A stretch of DNA of 64,000 bases from Saprospiraceae bacterium (GTDB lineage: Bacteria > Bacteroidota > Bacteroidia > Chitinophagales > Saprospiraceae): positions 877,915-941,914 of the forward strand of contig JADKBS010000001.1 of NCBI GenBank assembly GCA_016714985.1. The letters run 5' to 3'. Below are positions 17,726-24,821 of this stretch, one piece after another. The notes under the pieces were generated by a model. That model was given only the letters and a program-made list of their open reading frames with translations, did not search any database and was not told the origin of the DNA. The first letter of the stretch is position 1. Every line of letters begins with the position of its first letter. A program made the position numbers and the translations under genes.

Positions 17726-18250
17726 CTACACCGCCACGCAGCCCTTGAAATACCCCGGTGCAAACGCCCATCCCCGCACGTTTTTTAGGTAAAACTCAGC
17801 GGAGGTGAAATGCTCGATGGTGAGGTTACGGGTGGTTTCGGCGAAAAATTTCAGCGGCTCGCTTTGGCCCTCCGGCTTGGCCAGCCAGGTGAAGACCTCC
17901 GCCTGCTGCGCCTCCGTGAGCGCACCGAAATCGGTTTTGTATTGCTTCGCAAGATGCGCCTGTAGTTCCTTCATACCGCCCAGGTACTTGCTGGCATCCT
18001 CCGGTGAGTGGCAGTCGTTCAGCACGGCGAGGATGAAGTCGGAGGTCGTTTCCGGCGTCTTCACCTCGGTTTTTGCCTTTGGCAACAGTGCCTCGGTCAG
18101 TTGGTCGAGCAGCTTTCGCTGGTCGGCATCGAGGCTTAGGTTGCCAGTGGTGGCGGCATTGGTGGCCACGGGTTCGCCCTTGCAGCCGGGCAGCAGGTAG
18201 GCCGCTGCCGTGGCGATGGCGATGTTGCGGATGGCTTGGCGTCGTTTCAT
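17726..18250 (-). CDS. Gluconate 2-dehydrogenase subunit 3-like protein
   Basis: 174 residues from ATG 18250, chosen because it opens a twin-arginine-like signal (MKRRQAIRNIAIATAAAYLL) ending in the lipobox-like LLPGC. A frame start at 18406 adds 52 unconserved residues. The mature protein has LDQLTEALLPKAKTE, FILAVLNDCHSPEDASKYL, LKFFAETTRNLTIEHFTSAE and NVRGWAF, the pattern of the small subunit (subunit 3) that accompanies GMC dehydrogenases. It probably helps export or anchor the FAD subunit encoded next on the same strand. The pair forms one transcription unit, interrupted by a palindromic element. Confidence 0.82.
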   Translation of the reverse strand: MKRRQAIRNIAIATAAAYLLPGCKGEPVATNAATTGNLSLDADQRKLLDQLTEALLPKAKTEVKTPETTSDFILAVLNDCHSPEDASKYLGGMKELQAHLAKQYKTDFGALTEAQQAEVFTWLAKPEGQSEPLKFFAETTRNLTIEHFTSAEFYLKNVRGWAFAPGYFKGCVAV

Positions 18251-18388
18251 CGGGAAGGATGGTTTTGCGTTGAAAATTGGTGGGGGCATTGCCCACCTAT
18301 TTACGGGGTAATGATAAAGCGATTTTCGGAAACAACCTTGCTGGGCAGCGGAAAAATGACGATGTGAAGTGGCGCAGCCAAAGGGGGT

Positions 18389-18526
18389 GTTGCAGTTATC
18401 GTCCAAGCCGACAAGTTTTGGGCATGGCCCTCAAGGTAGGCCGGAACCCCAGTTCCGGCGTCACTACACCGAAACTGGGGTTTCGGTGTACATTTGGCCA
18501 TGCCCAAAACCTGGCGACTGCAATAA
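18389..18526. repeat. Multi-arm palindromic element (cruciform-like)
   Basis: Outer arms TTTTGGGCATGGCC (18416-18429) and GGCCATGCCCAAAA (18496-18509), a further outer pair TTGCAGT (18390-18396) / ACTGCAA (18517-18523), and two inner hairpins, CCGGAAC-N4-GTTCCGG (18441-18458) and CACCGAAAC-N4-GTTTCGGTG (18467-18488). The loops of the inner hairpins are also complementary to each other. No gene is visible in the 425 bases between 18250 and tRNA-Gly; this element is its main content. Confidence 0.85.
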
Positions 18527-18675
18527 CCTGGTGCTCAGGAATTTGCACCAATGGCCAATGACAATTAATGGCCAATGACCACTGACTTTGGCGGTTGCCC
18601 CAGTTTTTTTTCAAAAAAATGCCCCTGCAATACCCAGTTTGATGGCGCAGGCGTATTTTTACCACCGAAATACAA

Positions 18676-18748
18676 GCGGAAGTAGCTCAGTTGGTAGAGC
18701 ATCAGCTTCCCAAGCTGAGGGCCGTGGGTTCGAATCCCATTTTCCGCT
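18676..18748 (+). tRNA. tRNA-Gly (anticodon CCC)
   Basis: Complete cloverleaf: acceptor GCGGAAG pairs with TTTCCGC, D arm AGCTCAGTTGGTAGAGC, anticodon loop TTCCCAA, T arm GTGGGTTCGAATCCCAT, discriminator T. The 3' CCA is not encoded. It reads codon GGG. Confidence 0.97.
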
Positions 18749-18756
18749 CTGAAAGG

Positions 18757-18788
18757 AAAGCCTGCGAATGATGTTCGTGGGCTTTTTT
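18757..18788 (+). terminator. Terminator of tRNA-Gly
   Basis: 12-bp stem with two wobble pairs (AAAGCCTGCGAA with TTCGTGGGCTTT), then TTTTATTT. It begins 8 nt after the tRNA. Confidence 0.8.
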
Positions 18789-18798
18789 ATTTGGTATA

Positions 18799-18864
18799 GG
18801 TTTATAAATTTGATAAGGGTTGATGGAAGCTGTGCCCCATCAACCCTTATCAATTTTATAAACC
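18799..18864. repeat. Long palindrome containing TTGATAAGGGTTGAT
   Basis: 28-nt arms with one mismatch (GGTTTATAAATTTGATAAGG at 18799-18818 plus GTTGATGG; the inverted copy ends at 18864) around a 10-nt loop. The core is shared with 17624-17722. It lies between the tRNA terminator and the convergent HtrA gene and may also end HtrA transcription. Confidence 0.85.
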
Positions 18865-18880
18865 TCATCAACCTAAGAAA

Positions 18881-20038
18881 TCACCTCGCCCCATCCAACC
18901 GCACCACCACCTCCTGTTCCCGGTTCTCCCGGCGTATCTTCACCTTCACATTGTCCCCCGGCTTGTATTTTTCCAGTAGCAGGATGAGGTCGTTGCTCGA
19001 CTCCACCTTGTCGTTGTTGATGCCGATGATGGCGTCGCCGAGGCGGATTTGGCCAGAGCGGTCACGGTAGGTGGGCTGCAGGCCGGCCCGTTCGGCGGCG
19101 CTGCCTTCGGCAACGTGGGTGATGAGGGCACCCTTCATGCCGAGGCGTTGGGTCGTTTGGGCGTTGGCGAGTTCGATGCCGAGGGTGGGGCGGTTCACCT
19201 TGCCGTACTGGATGAGGTCGGGCACCACCCATTTCACCACGTCAACGGGGATGGAGAAGCCGATGCCCGCCGAGGCGCCGCTGGGGCTGTAGATGGCCGT
19301 GTTCACGCCGATGAGTTCGCCGCTGGAATTGAGCAGCGGGCCGCCGGAGTTGCCGGGGTTGATGGCGGCGTCGGACTGTATCACGTCCCGGATGGGGATG
19401 CCGCTCACCGAGTTAATCTCACGGCCTAGGGCGGAGATGATGCCCGTCGTCAGCGTCTGGTCGAGGCCGAAGGGGTTGCCGATGGCATAGACGCTCTGGC
19501 CCACGAGCAGGTTGTCGGAGTTGCCGACGGGGATGGGCCGCAGCGTGGACTTTGGGGCGGTTATTTTCAGCACGGCCAAGTCTTTTTCGGGGGCGGCGCC
19601 CACGAGTTCGGCATCCCAGGTGGTGCGGTCGGCGAGGGTGACTTGGGCCTTGTCGGCGTCCTGTATGACGTGGTAGTTGGTGATGACGTGGCCCTCCCTG
19701 TCCCAAACGAAGCCGGAGCCGCTGCCCTGTGGGATTTCCATGACGTTGCGTGACCAGTAGTCTTGCCGCAGGCGGCTGGTGGTGATATATGCCACCGACG
19801 GGGCCGAGCCTTCAAAGAGCCGGATGGTCGCCTTTTCGCCCTCGTTTAGGCCGGGGGGCATGGTGGTGGTCGTACTGGTTTCGTCTTCGTTGACGTTGTG
19901 GGGCGTGCCCTCCTCGTCGGCGCTGGTCTGCGGGGCGGTGTTCAGGTTGTGCTTGGTGTTCCATGCCGAGCCGATGAAGAAGCCGCCTATCAGCAGGCCA
20001 GCCCAGAGCAGGAAACGGAAGATGGATGAGCCTTTCAT
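18881..20038 (-). CDS. DegP/HtrA-type periplasmic serine protease
   Basis: 385 residues. N-terminal signal anchor (FRFLLWAGLLIGGFFIGSAW), then a Ser/Thr-rich linker. The trypsin-like domain has the catalytic triad H123 (VITNYHVI), D153 (EKDLAVL) and S231 (GNSGGPLL). One PDZ domain follows (RPTLGIELA to KYKPGDNVKVKIRR), so it resembles DegS-type enzymes with a single PDZ. It degrades or senses misfolded envelope proteins. It is a single gene with a possible -7 box 19 nt upstream. All key residues are present and length is normal. Confidence 0.93.
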   Translation of the reverse strand: MKGSSIFRFLLWAGLLIGGFFIGSAWNTKHNLNTAPQTSADEEGTPHNVNEDETSTTTTMPPGLNEGEKATIRLFEGSAPSVAYITTSRLRQDYWSRNVMEIPQGSGSGFVWDREGHVITNYHVIQDADKAQVTLADRTTWDAELVGAAPEKDLAVLKITAPKSTLRPIPVGNSDNLLVGQSVYAIGNPFGLDQTLTTGIISALGREINSVSGIPIRDVIQSDAAINPGNSGGPLLNSSGELIGVNTAIYSPSGASAGIGFSIPVDVVKWVVPDLIQYGKVNRPTLGIELANAQTTQRLGMKGALITHVAEGSAAERAGLQPTYRDRSGQIRLGDAIIGINNDKVESSNDLILLLEKYKPGDNVKVKIRRENREQEVVVRLDGAR

Positions 20039-20056
20039 ATACCTTGTTTTTTAGTG

Positions 20057-20064
20057 CAAAATTA
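20057..20064 (-). promoter_or_regulatory. -7 promoter box of the HtrA gene
   Basis: CAAAATTA on the plus strand reads TAATTTTG on the minus strand, ending 18 nt before ATG 20038. No convincing -33 box is seen. Confidence 0.45.
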
Positions 20065-20266
20065 GGGATAGGATAGATTGTTGGATAGCTTGATTGTTGA
20101 ATTGTTTTTGGGAGGAGCTTCGACATTCAAGCAGTTTTCAGCATCCAAAAACGCATCAGCCCGGCTGGTTGTTTTCAGGCTTTCGATGAAAATAGCTGTT
20201 CTTTGGATGAATTTGGAATGCTGATGGGAACTTGCTTACTTTGTTCTGGTTTTAAACGAAAAAAAT

Positions 20267-20497
20267 ATGGGACAACAGATTGAACCAGTATTCGAGGAGA
20301 TTTATGTAAGCCTGAATGCGCCAAACAGGGAAAGCCTGAAGTTGTACGCTGAGTTCTTGCTTGCACTCCAACAGAAAAAGGTTAAAGGCAAAAAGAAAAC
20401 GGCAAAAACAGGTTTTCTTGAAGACATGGAGTCCATTGACATACCGGTTGACAACGTTATAATTGATAGAGCAGCTATTTATGACGACCGTTTCTAA
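20267..20497 (+). CDS. Small antitoxin-like protein upstream of a PIN toxin
   Basis: 76 residues, charged, with a helical first half (IEPVFEEIYVSLNAPNRESL), a Lys-rich middle and an acidic end (VDNVIIDRAAIYDDRF). No DNA-binding fold is obvious. Its stop lies 17 nt inside the start of the PIN-domain gene, the usual layout of a type II antitoxin with its toxin. The antitoxin role is inferred from position and size only. Confidence 0.6.
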   Translation: MGQQIEPVFEEIYVSLNAPNRESLKLYAEFLLALQQKKVKGKKKTAKTGFLEDMESIDIPVDNVIIDRAAIYDDRF

Positions 20498-20948
20498 TTC
20501 TAGGGTTTTTGTTGACACAAATATTCTCTGCTATGCAAATGCTGCCGAAAGTGAATTCGGTAGTACAGCCCGCACAAGGCTGAAAGAACTTGCATCCGAA
20601 GGAAATACATTCGTCATAAGCGCTCAAATTATTCGAGAGTATGCCCACGTCACGTTGAGGGACGTTATTTATAAGAAATTGGATTTACAGGAAAACATTG
20701 GCATAGTAAGCCGCAATATTGCTCGCTTCATACGTGATTTCGAGGTTGTTTATGAAGATGAAACTGTGCTTCTGAATTGGCTCCAGCTCCTCCCCTACCT
20801 CACCACCAACAAAGACGTTTTCGACTTCAACATCGCTGCCACCTTGCGAAGCAACGGCATCCAGCGCATCCTTACCCATAACACGAACGATTTTTCCAAA
20901 TTTTCCGACTGGTTGACGATATTGCCCCTTTTTACGGCAAAAGTTTGA
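20481..20948 (+). CDS. PIN-domain RNase toxin (VapC-like)
   Basis: 155 residues from ATG 20481 (a TTG at 20463 adds six residues). PIN fold: first acidic site in VFVDTNILCYAN, then FVISAQIIREYAHV, second cluster NKDVFDFNIAATLRSNG and the C-terminal ILTHNTNDFSKF. PIN toxins cleave RNA with Mg2+ held by these Asp/Glu residues. The start overlaps the preceding small gene, consistent with coupled toxin-antitoxin translation. Confidence 0.85.
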   Translation: MTTVSNSRVFVDTNILCYANAAESEFGSTARTRLKELASEGNTFVISAQIIREYAHVTLRDVIYKKLDLQENIGIVSRNIARFIRDFEVVYEDETVLLNWLQLLPYLTTNKDVFDFNIAATLRSNGIQRILTHNTNDFSKFSDWLTILPLFTAKV

Positions 20949-21047
20949 AGTAAAAAGTAAAAAAGGGCAGCAGTAAATCCGCAACTCGTTGATTTTCAAT
21001 GCCCTTCACTTTTTCCTTTCCGCTTTTTCCTTTTTCCTTTTCCAGCT

Positions 21048-22358
21048 TTGAACCCAGTACTCTACGCCATATACTACCTGCTGAAGTGGACGGTGCATTT
21101 CGCTGTTTGGGCTTTTTACCGCAAAATCACGGTGACGGGCCATCGGCACGAACACAGCCATAACCCCTGCATCATCGTCAGCAACCACCCCAGCACTTTG
21201 CTGGACCCGCTGAACGTGGCCGTGGAATCGAATGTCGAAATCTACTTCTTGGCCAATGCCAGCCTCTTCCGAAACCCGTTCATAAGCTGGCTGCTGCGCA
21301 AACTCTACTGCATCCCCATCGAACGCTACCAGGACACCGGCGGCAAGCCCCTCGACAATGCTGCCAGCTTCGAGCAGGCAGAAAACCACCTGATGGAGGG
21401 CGGCTGCATCTACGTGGCACCGGAGGGAAGCAGCTATGTTGAGCGGCGCTTGCGCAAGATAAAGACGGGCACTGCCCGCATCGCCCTCGCCGCCATGCAG
21501 CGCAGCGGCTGGACGGCCAATATCAGCATCTTGCCCATCGGGCTGAACTACTCCGACCCCACCCGCTACCGCAGCGAACTGCTCACCATTCATGGGGAAT
21601 ACATTCCAGTTGCCCAATTCCGGGAGGACTACGAGGCCGACCCCGTGAATGCCGTTTACTGCCTCACCGAGGCCATCGGCGAGGGCATCGGCCAACTCAT
21701 CATCGACTCCGAGGACGGCCACCAGGACGAGCTGCTGCACCGCCTCGAAACCCTTGTGCAAAACGAGCGCCCATTGCCGCCATTGGAGGCGCACGACCGC
21801 TCCCGCAAGGTGCTCGCCCACCTGAAGGACTGGAAGGTTGGCAATCCAGCCGATTATGAAGCCTTCTCCCAAGGCGTTTTTGCTTATTTTGAAAAAATCA
21901 AGGCGTTGAAAATCAGCGATTTGCAGGTTGCGGAGCAACAAAGCGGGACAAATGCCATTCCCCTGCTGCTCACACTCCCGCTGTTCGTGCCGGGCTACCT
22001 GACCCATGTCCTGCCCTGCTTTTTTACGAAAAAAATCACGGATGCCCTCAATGGCGACTTTCACTGGATACCCACCTACAAGTTTGCCGCTGGCGTGGTC
22101 ATGTACCCATTGTTCATTTGGCTTCAAGTTTGGATGGTAGGATTGGTGGCCGCACACTTCGGGCTAGGAGTTTGGGCAAAATGGGCTTACCTCGCCGCCG
22201 TAATCCCGCTCGGACTCGTGGCAGAGTGGTGGCTTAGAACGGGCAACCGTTGGCTCCAGAAGCAAAGGTCGGCAGCGTTGCGCAGCAAAGTGGGGAATGA
22301 ATGGGAATCGCTTTTGAAGTTGCGGCGGGAAATACTGGATAAGGTTGAGTTGATTTAA
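21048..22358 (+). CDS. 1-acyl-glycerol-3-phosphate acyltransferase-like protein (PlsC family)
   Basis: 436 residues from a TTG codon; no in-frame ATG precedes the first conserved motif, so TTG is the best start. Motif I is NHPSTLLDP (a His-X5-Asp variant known in Bacteroidota), followed by a glycerol-phosphate-site region YCIPIERYQDTG and motif III APEGSSYVERRLRKIKTGTA. The C-terminal third carries hydrophobic segments (IPLLLTLPLFVPGYLTHVL and others), so it is longer than classical PlsC (~250 residues). It probably transfers an acyl chain in membrane lipid synthesis. It is monocistronic. Confidence 0.82.
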   Translation: MNPVLYAIYYLLKWTVHFAVWAFYRKITVTGHRHEHSHNPCIIVSNHPSTLLDPLNVAVESNVEIYFLANASLFRNPFISWLLRKLYCIPIERYQDTGGKPLDNAASFEQAENHLMEGGCIYVAPEGSSYVERRLRKIKTGTARIALAAMQRSGWTANISILPIGLNYSDPTRYRSELLTIHGEYIPVAQFREDYEADPVNAVYCLTEAIGEGIGQLIIDSEDGHQDELLHRLETLVQNERPLPPLEAHDRSRKVLAHLKDWKVGNPADYEAFSQGVFAYFEKIKALKISDLQVAEQQSGTNAIPLLLTLPLFVPGYLTHVLPCFFTKKITDALNGDFHWIPTYKFAAGVVMYPLFIWLQVWMVGLVAAHFGLGVWAKWAYLAAVIPLGLVAEWWLRTGNRWLQKQRSAALRSKVGNEWESLLKLRREILDKVELI

Positions 22359-22472
22359 GATATAAGATAGACGAACTAAGATTTAAGATTGGGAAGGCCG
22401 GAAGTGCCCGAAAATAAAGGCGTTCCACAATTTACCACTGCCCCAATAAATCAAAAATCATAACAATTTAAG

Positions 22473-22527
22473 AGGGTGTGTTAGGGTAGAGAAAAAATGT
22501 CATTTTTTCTCTACCCTAACACACCCT
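22473..22527. repeat. 26-bp perfect hairpin sharing its core with 14738-14782
   Basis: Arms of 26 bp (AGGGTGTGTTAGGGTAGAG then AAAAAAT) around a GTC loop. The inner 10 bp equal those of the hairpin at 14738-14782, while the outer arms are unrelated but still fully paired. It may terminate the acyltransferase transcript, although no T tract follows. Confidence 0.85.
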
Positions 22528-22609
22528 GCTAATCAGTTACTTCAAATTTTAGAGATAAAAGGATAGACCAATGGATAATCGGACTTAGCACCCAATTGGC
22601 CTTGGCGCT

Positions 22610-22644
22610 AATCCGCAATCCGAAATCCGCAATCCGCAATCCGA
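22610..22644 (+). repeat. Five tandem 7-bp repeats (AATCCGM) ending at the symporter start codon
   Basis: AATCCGC, AATCCGA, AATCCGC, AATCCGC, AATCCGA in perfect phase, then A and ATG 22646. A degenerate inverse version is at about 7911-7945 (GATTGCGGATTGGGG). Confidence 0.9.
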
Positions 22645-22645
22645 A

Positions 22646-24046
22646 ATGCTCATAGCTTTCGTCATCCTCTACCTGCTCGCCACCCTGCTCATTGGTTTCT
22701 GGGCGGCCCGGCGGGTGAAGAACGCCGCCGATTTTGCGGTAGCAGGCCGTAAACTGCCGCTGGTGATAGCCGGCTCGGCGCTATTCGCCACGTGGTTTGG
22801 TTCAGAGACCGTCATGGGCGCCCCCGCCGAGTTTGTGGAAGGCGGGCTGCTGAGCGTCATGGAAGACCCCTTTGGGGCGGCGCTTTGCCTGATTTTGGTG
22901 GGCCTGCTGGTGGCCCGACCGCTCTATCGGCTCAATATCCTCACCTTCAACGACTACTACCGGATGCGGTTCGGCAGGGTGGTGGAGGTGGTGTCGGCCA
23001 TAGCGCTGGTGCCTTCCTACCTCGGCTGGATTGCGGCGCAGATGATGGCAATGGCCATCCTGCTCAATGCCCTGGCGGGCATTCCGATGTTCTGGGGCAT
23101 TCAAATCTGCATGGCCATCGTGGTGCTTTACACGTTTGTGGGCGGCATGTGGGCGGTGTCCATCACCGATTTTGTGCAGACCATCATGATCATCATCGGC
23201 ATACTGGCACTTGCTTTTGAGGTGGGAAGCCAAGCGGGAGGCGTAGAGGCCGTCTTGGCAGCACAGCCGGAGGGCTTTTTCCGATTTTTCCCAGAAAACA
23301 ACAGCATGCACGACTGGGCGCACTACATCGCTGCATGGATGACCATTGGGCTTGGGAGCATCCCGCAGCAGGACGTTTTCCAGCGGGTGAACGCCTCCAA
23401 GGACGAAAAAACGGCGGTGCGTTCCGGCTATTTCGGCGGCATCATGTACCTGACGGTGGGCTTCATCCCCCTGTTCATCGGCCTTTGTGCCAAGCAACTG
23501 CACCCTGAACTGCTCGAAGGCGACCCACAGTACCTGCTCCCGCTCATGTCCTTGAAATACAGCAGCTTGTTGGTGCAGGTGCTCTTCTTTGGGGCCTTGA
23601 TTTCGGCCATTTTGAGCACCACCTCCGGGGCGATTTTGGCCCCGGCCACGGTGATTGGCGAGAACCTCATCAGGCCGATGGTGCCGGGCATGAGCGACAA
23701 GCAGTTGCTCCTCACCATGCGGATTGCGGTGGTGGGCGTGGCCTTGGTGAGCATGCTGCTTTCCTTGAGCAGTGAAAGCATTTTCGATTTGGTGGGACAA
23801 TCCTCTGCCATCAGTTTGGTGTCGCTCTTCGTGCCGCTGATGGCGGGCCTGTACTGGAAACGAGCCAACGGGCTTGGCGCCCTGTTTTCCATATTAATAG
23901 GCTTGGCGGTTTGGACGGTGTGCGAGTTTTTCCTGCATACGGAGATACCGAGCCTATTGTATGGACTGGCGGCCAGTGTGCTGGCGATGCTGATAGGAAG
24001 CTATCTGCCGGGCAAATGGGTTGGAAGCAATACAGCTCAGCACTGA
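22646..24046 (+). CDS. Sodium:solute symporter (SSS family)
   Basis: 466 residues with about 12-13 hydrophobic helices. Family signs: VILYLLATLLIGFWAARRVK, DFAVAGRKLP, GSALFATWFGSETVMGAPAE (the sodium-site region), SYLGWIAAQMMAMA and GLGSIPQQDVFQRVNASKDE, with the usual LFFGALISAILSTTSGAILA later on. It is an inner-membrane sodium-coupled importer; the substrate is unknown. Nothing in the neighbourhood (a sensor kinase/regulator pair on the opposite strand) reveals it. Upstream lie the heptamer repeats, which occupy the ribosome-binding region. Confidence 0.92.
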   Translation: MLIAFVILYLLATLLIGFWAARRVKNAADFAVAGRKLPLVIAGSALFATWFGSETVMGAPAEFVEGGLLSVMEDPFGAALCLILVGLLVARPLYRLNILTFNDYYRMRFGRVVEVVSAIALVPSYLGWIAAQMMAMAILLNALAGIPMFWGIQICMAIVVLYTFVGGMWAVSITDFVQTIMIIIGILALAFEVGSQAGGVEAVLAAQPEGFFRFFPENNSMHDWAHYIAAWMTIGLGSIPQQDVFQRVNASKDEKTAVRSGYFGGIMYLTVGFIPLFIGLCAKQLHPELLEGDPQYLLPLMSLKYSSLLVQVLFFGALISAILSTTSGAILAPATVIGENLIRPMVPGMSDKQLLLTMRIAVVGVALVSMLLSLSSESIFDLVGQSSAISLVSLFVPLMAGLYWKRANGLGALFSILIGLAVWTVCEFFLHTEIPSLLYGLAASVLAMLIGSYLPGKWVGSNTAQH

Positions 24047-24051
24047 CGCAG

Positions 24052-24798
24052 CTACCCAGCAAACCGACGGGCCGCTTCGATGAACGCTTCTTTTCGCCTG
24101 CGTGCCAAGGGGAGTTTGGTGCCATTGCACATAACCACGGTAGCCCCTTCCTCTTTTAATATTTTCCGTACGGCCTCCAAGTTGACCAAATAGGACTGGT
24201 GGATGCGGAAAAACAATTCGACAGGCAGGTGGGCCTCAAAATCACCAATCGGTTTTGACACGACCTGTTTTTCTCCATCTGAAAGGTAAAAGGTCGTGTA
24301 GGAGTTTTCAGCTTCTAAGTACAATATTTGGTGCAATTTAATAATGATGAGCCCCTCCTGTGTATGAAGGGTCAGGTTGTTGGGGGTGTGTTGCTTTGCG
24401 TGTTCAAGCAGTAGCTTTATCTTATCGGAAAACAGGGGATGGGGCGTCTCTCCAATCCGCTCCATTGCCCGCATCAATGCTTTGTTCTGGATGGGTTTGA
24501 GCAGGTAGTCAACAGCTGCGTATTCAAATGCCCGCAGGGCAAACTCGTCGTGCGCCGTGGTGAAGATGACCTTGAAATCAAGTTCAGGGAAAAAATCAAG
24601 CAACTCAAAACCGGTCCCGTCCTCCATCGTGATGTCGAGCAGCACGGCATCGGGTCGTGTGTCTCGGATGAGTTGAAGGCCCGTGGAGACCCCATCCGCT
24701 TCCCCAACTATTTCTATGCTTGGGCTTATCCGCTCCAACATCGTCCGCAGCATTTGGCGGGCGTGCGCCTCATCATCAATTATTGCGATTCTCCTCAT
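24052..24798 (-). CDS. LytTR-family response regulator
   Basis: 248 residues. Receiver domain at 1-~120 with IIDDE, phospho-acceptor D55 (AVLLDITME) and KPIQ after the switch region. LytTR DNA-binding domain from ~145 (LTLHTQEGLIIIKLHQILYL, FFRIHQSYLVNLEAVRKIL). It ends at the edge of the convergent symporter gene. It lies 23 nt downstream of the sensor kinase, so the two form a two-component pair. Confidence 0.93.
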   Translation of the reverse strand: MRRIAIIDDEAHARQMLRTMLERISPSIEIVGEADGVSTGLQLIRDTRPDAVLLDITMEDGTGFELLDFFPELDFKVIFTTAHDEFALRAFEYAAVDYLLKPIQNKALMRAMERIGETPHPLFSDKIKLLLEHAKQHTPNNLTLHTQEGLIIIKLHQILYLEAENSYTTFYLSDGEKQVVSKPIGDFEAHLPVELFFRIHQSYLVNLEAVRKILKEEGATVVMCNGTKLPLARRRKEAFIEAARRFAG

Positions 24799-24821
24799 TG
24801 TTTCTACAAGTGCAACCTCCG

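Noticed and set aside
21006..22157. 383-codon open frame on the minus strand
   Set aside because: Antisense to the acyltransferase gene, which has clear motifs; low-complexity composition.
22802..23800. 332-codon open frame on the minus strand, His/Gln/Arg-rich
   Set aside because: Antisense to the symporter; its composition reflects the reverse of hydrophobic codons.
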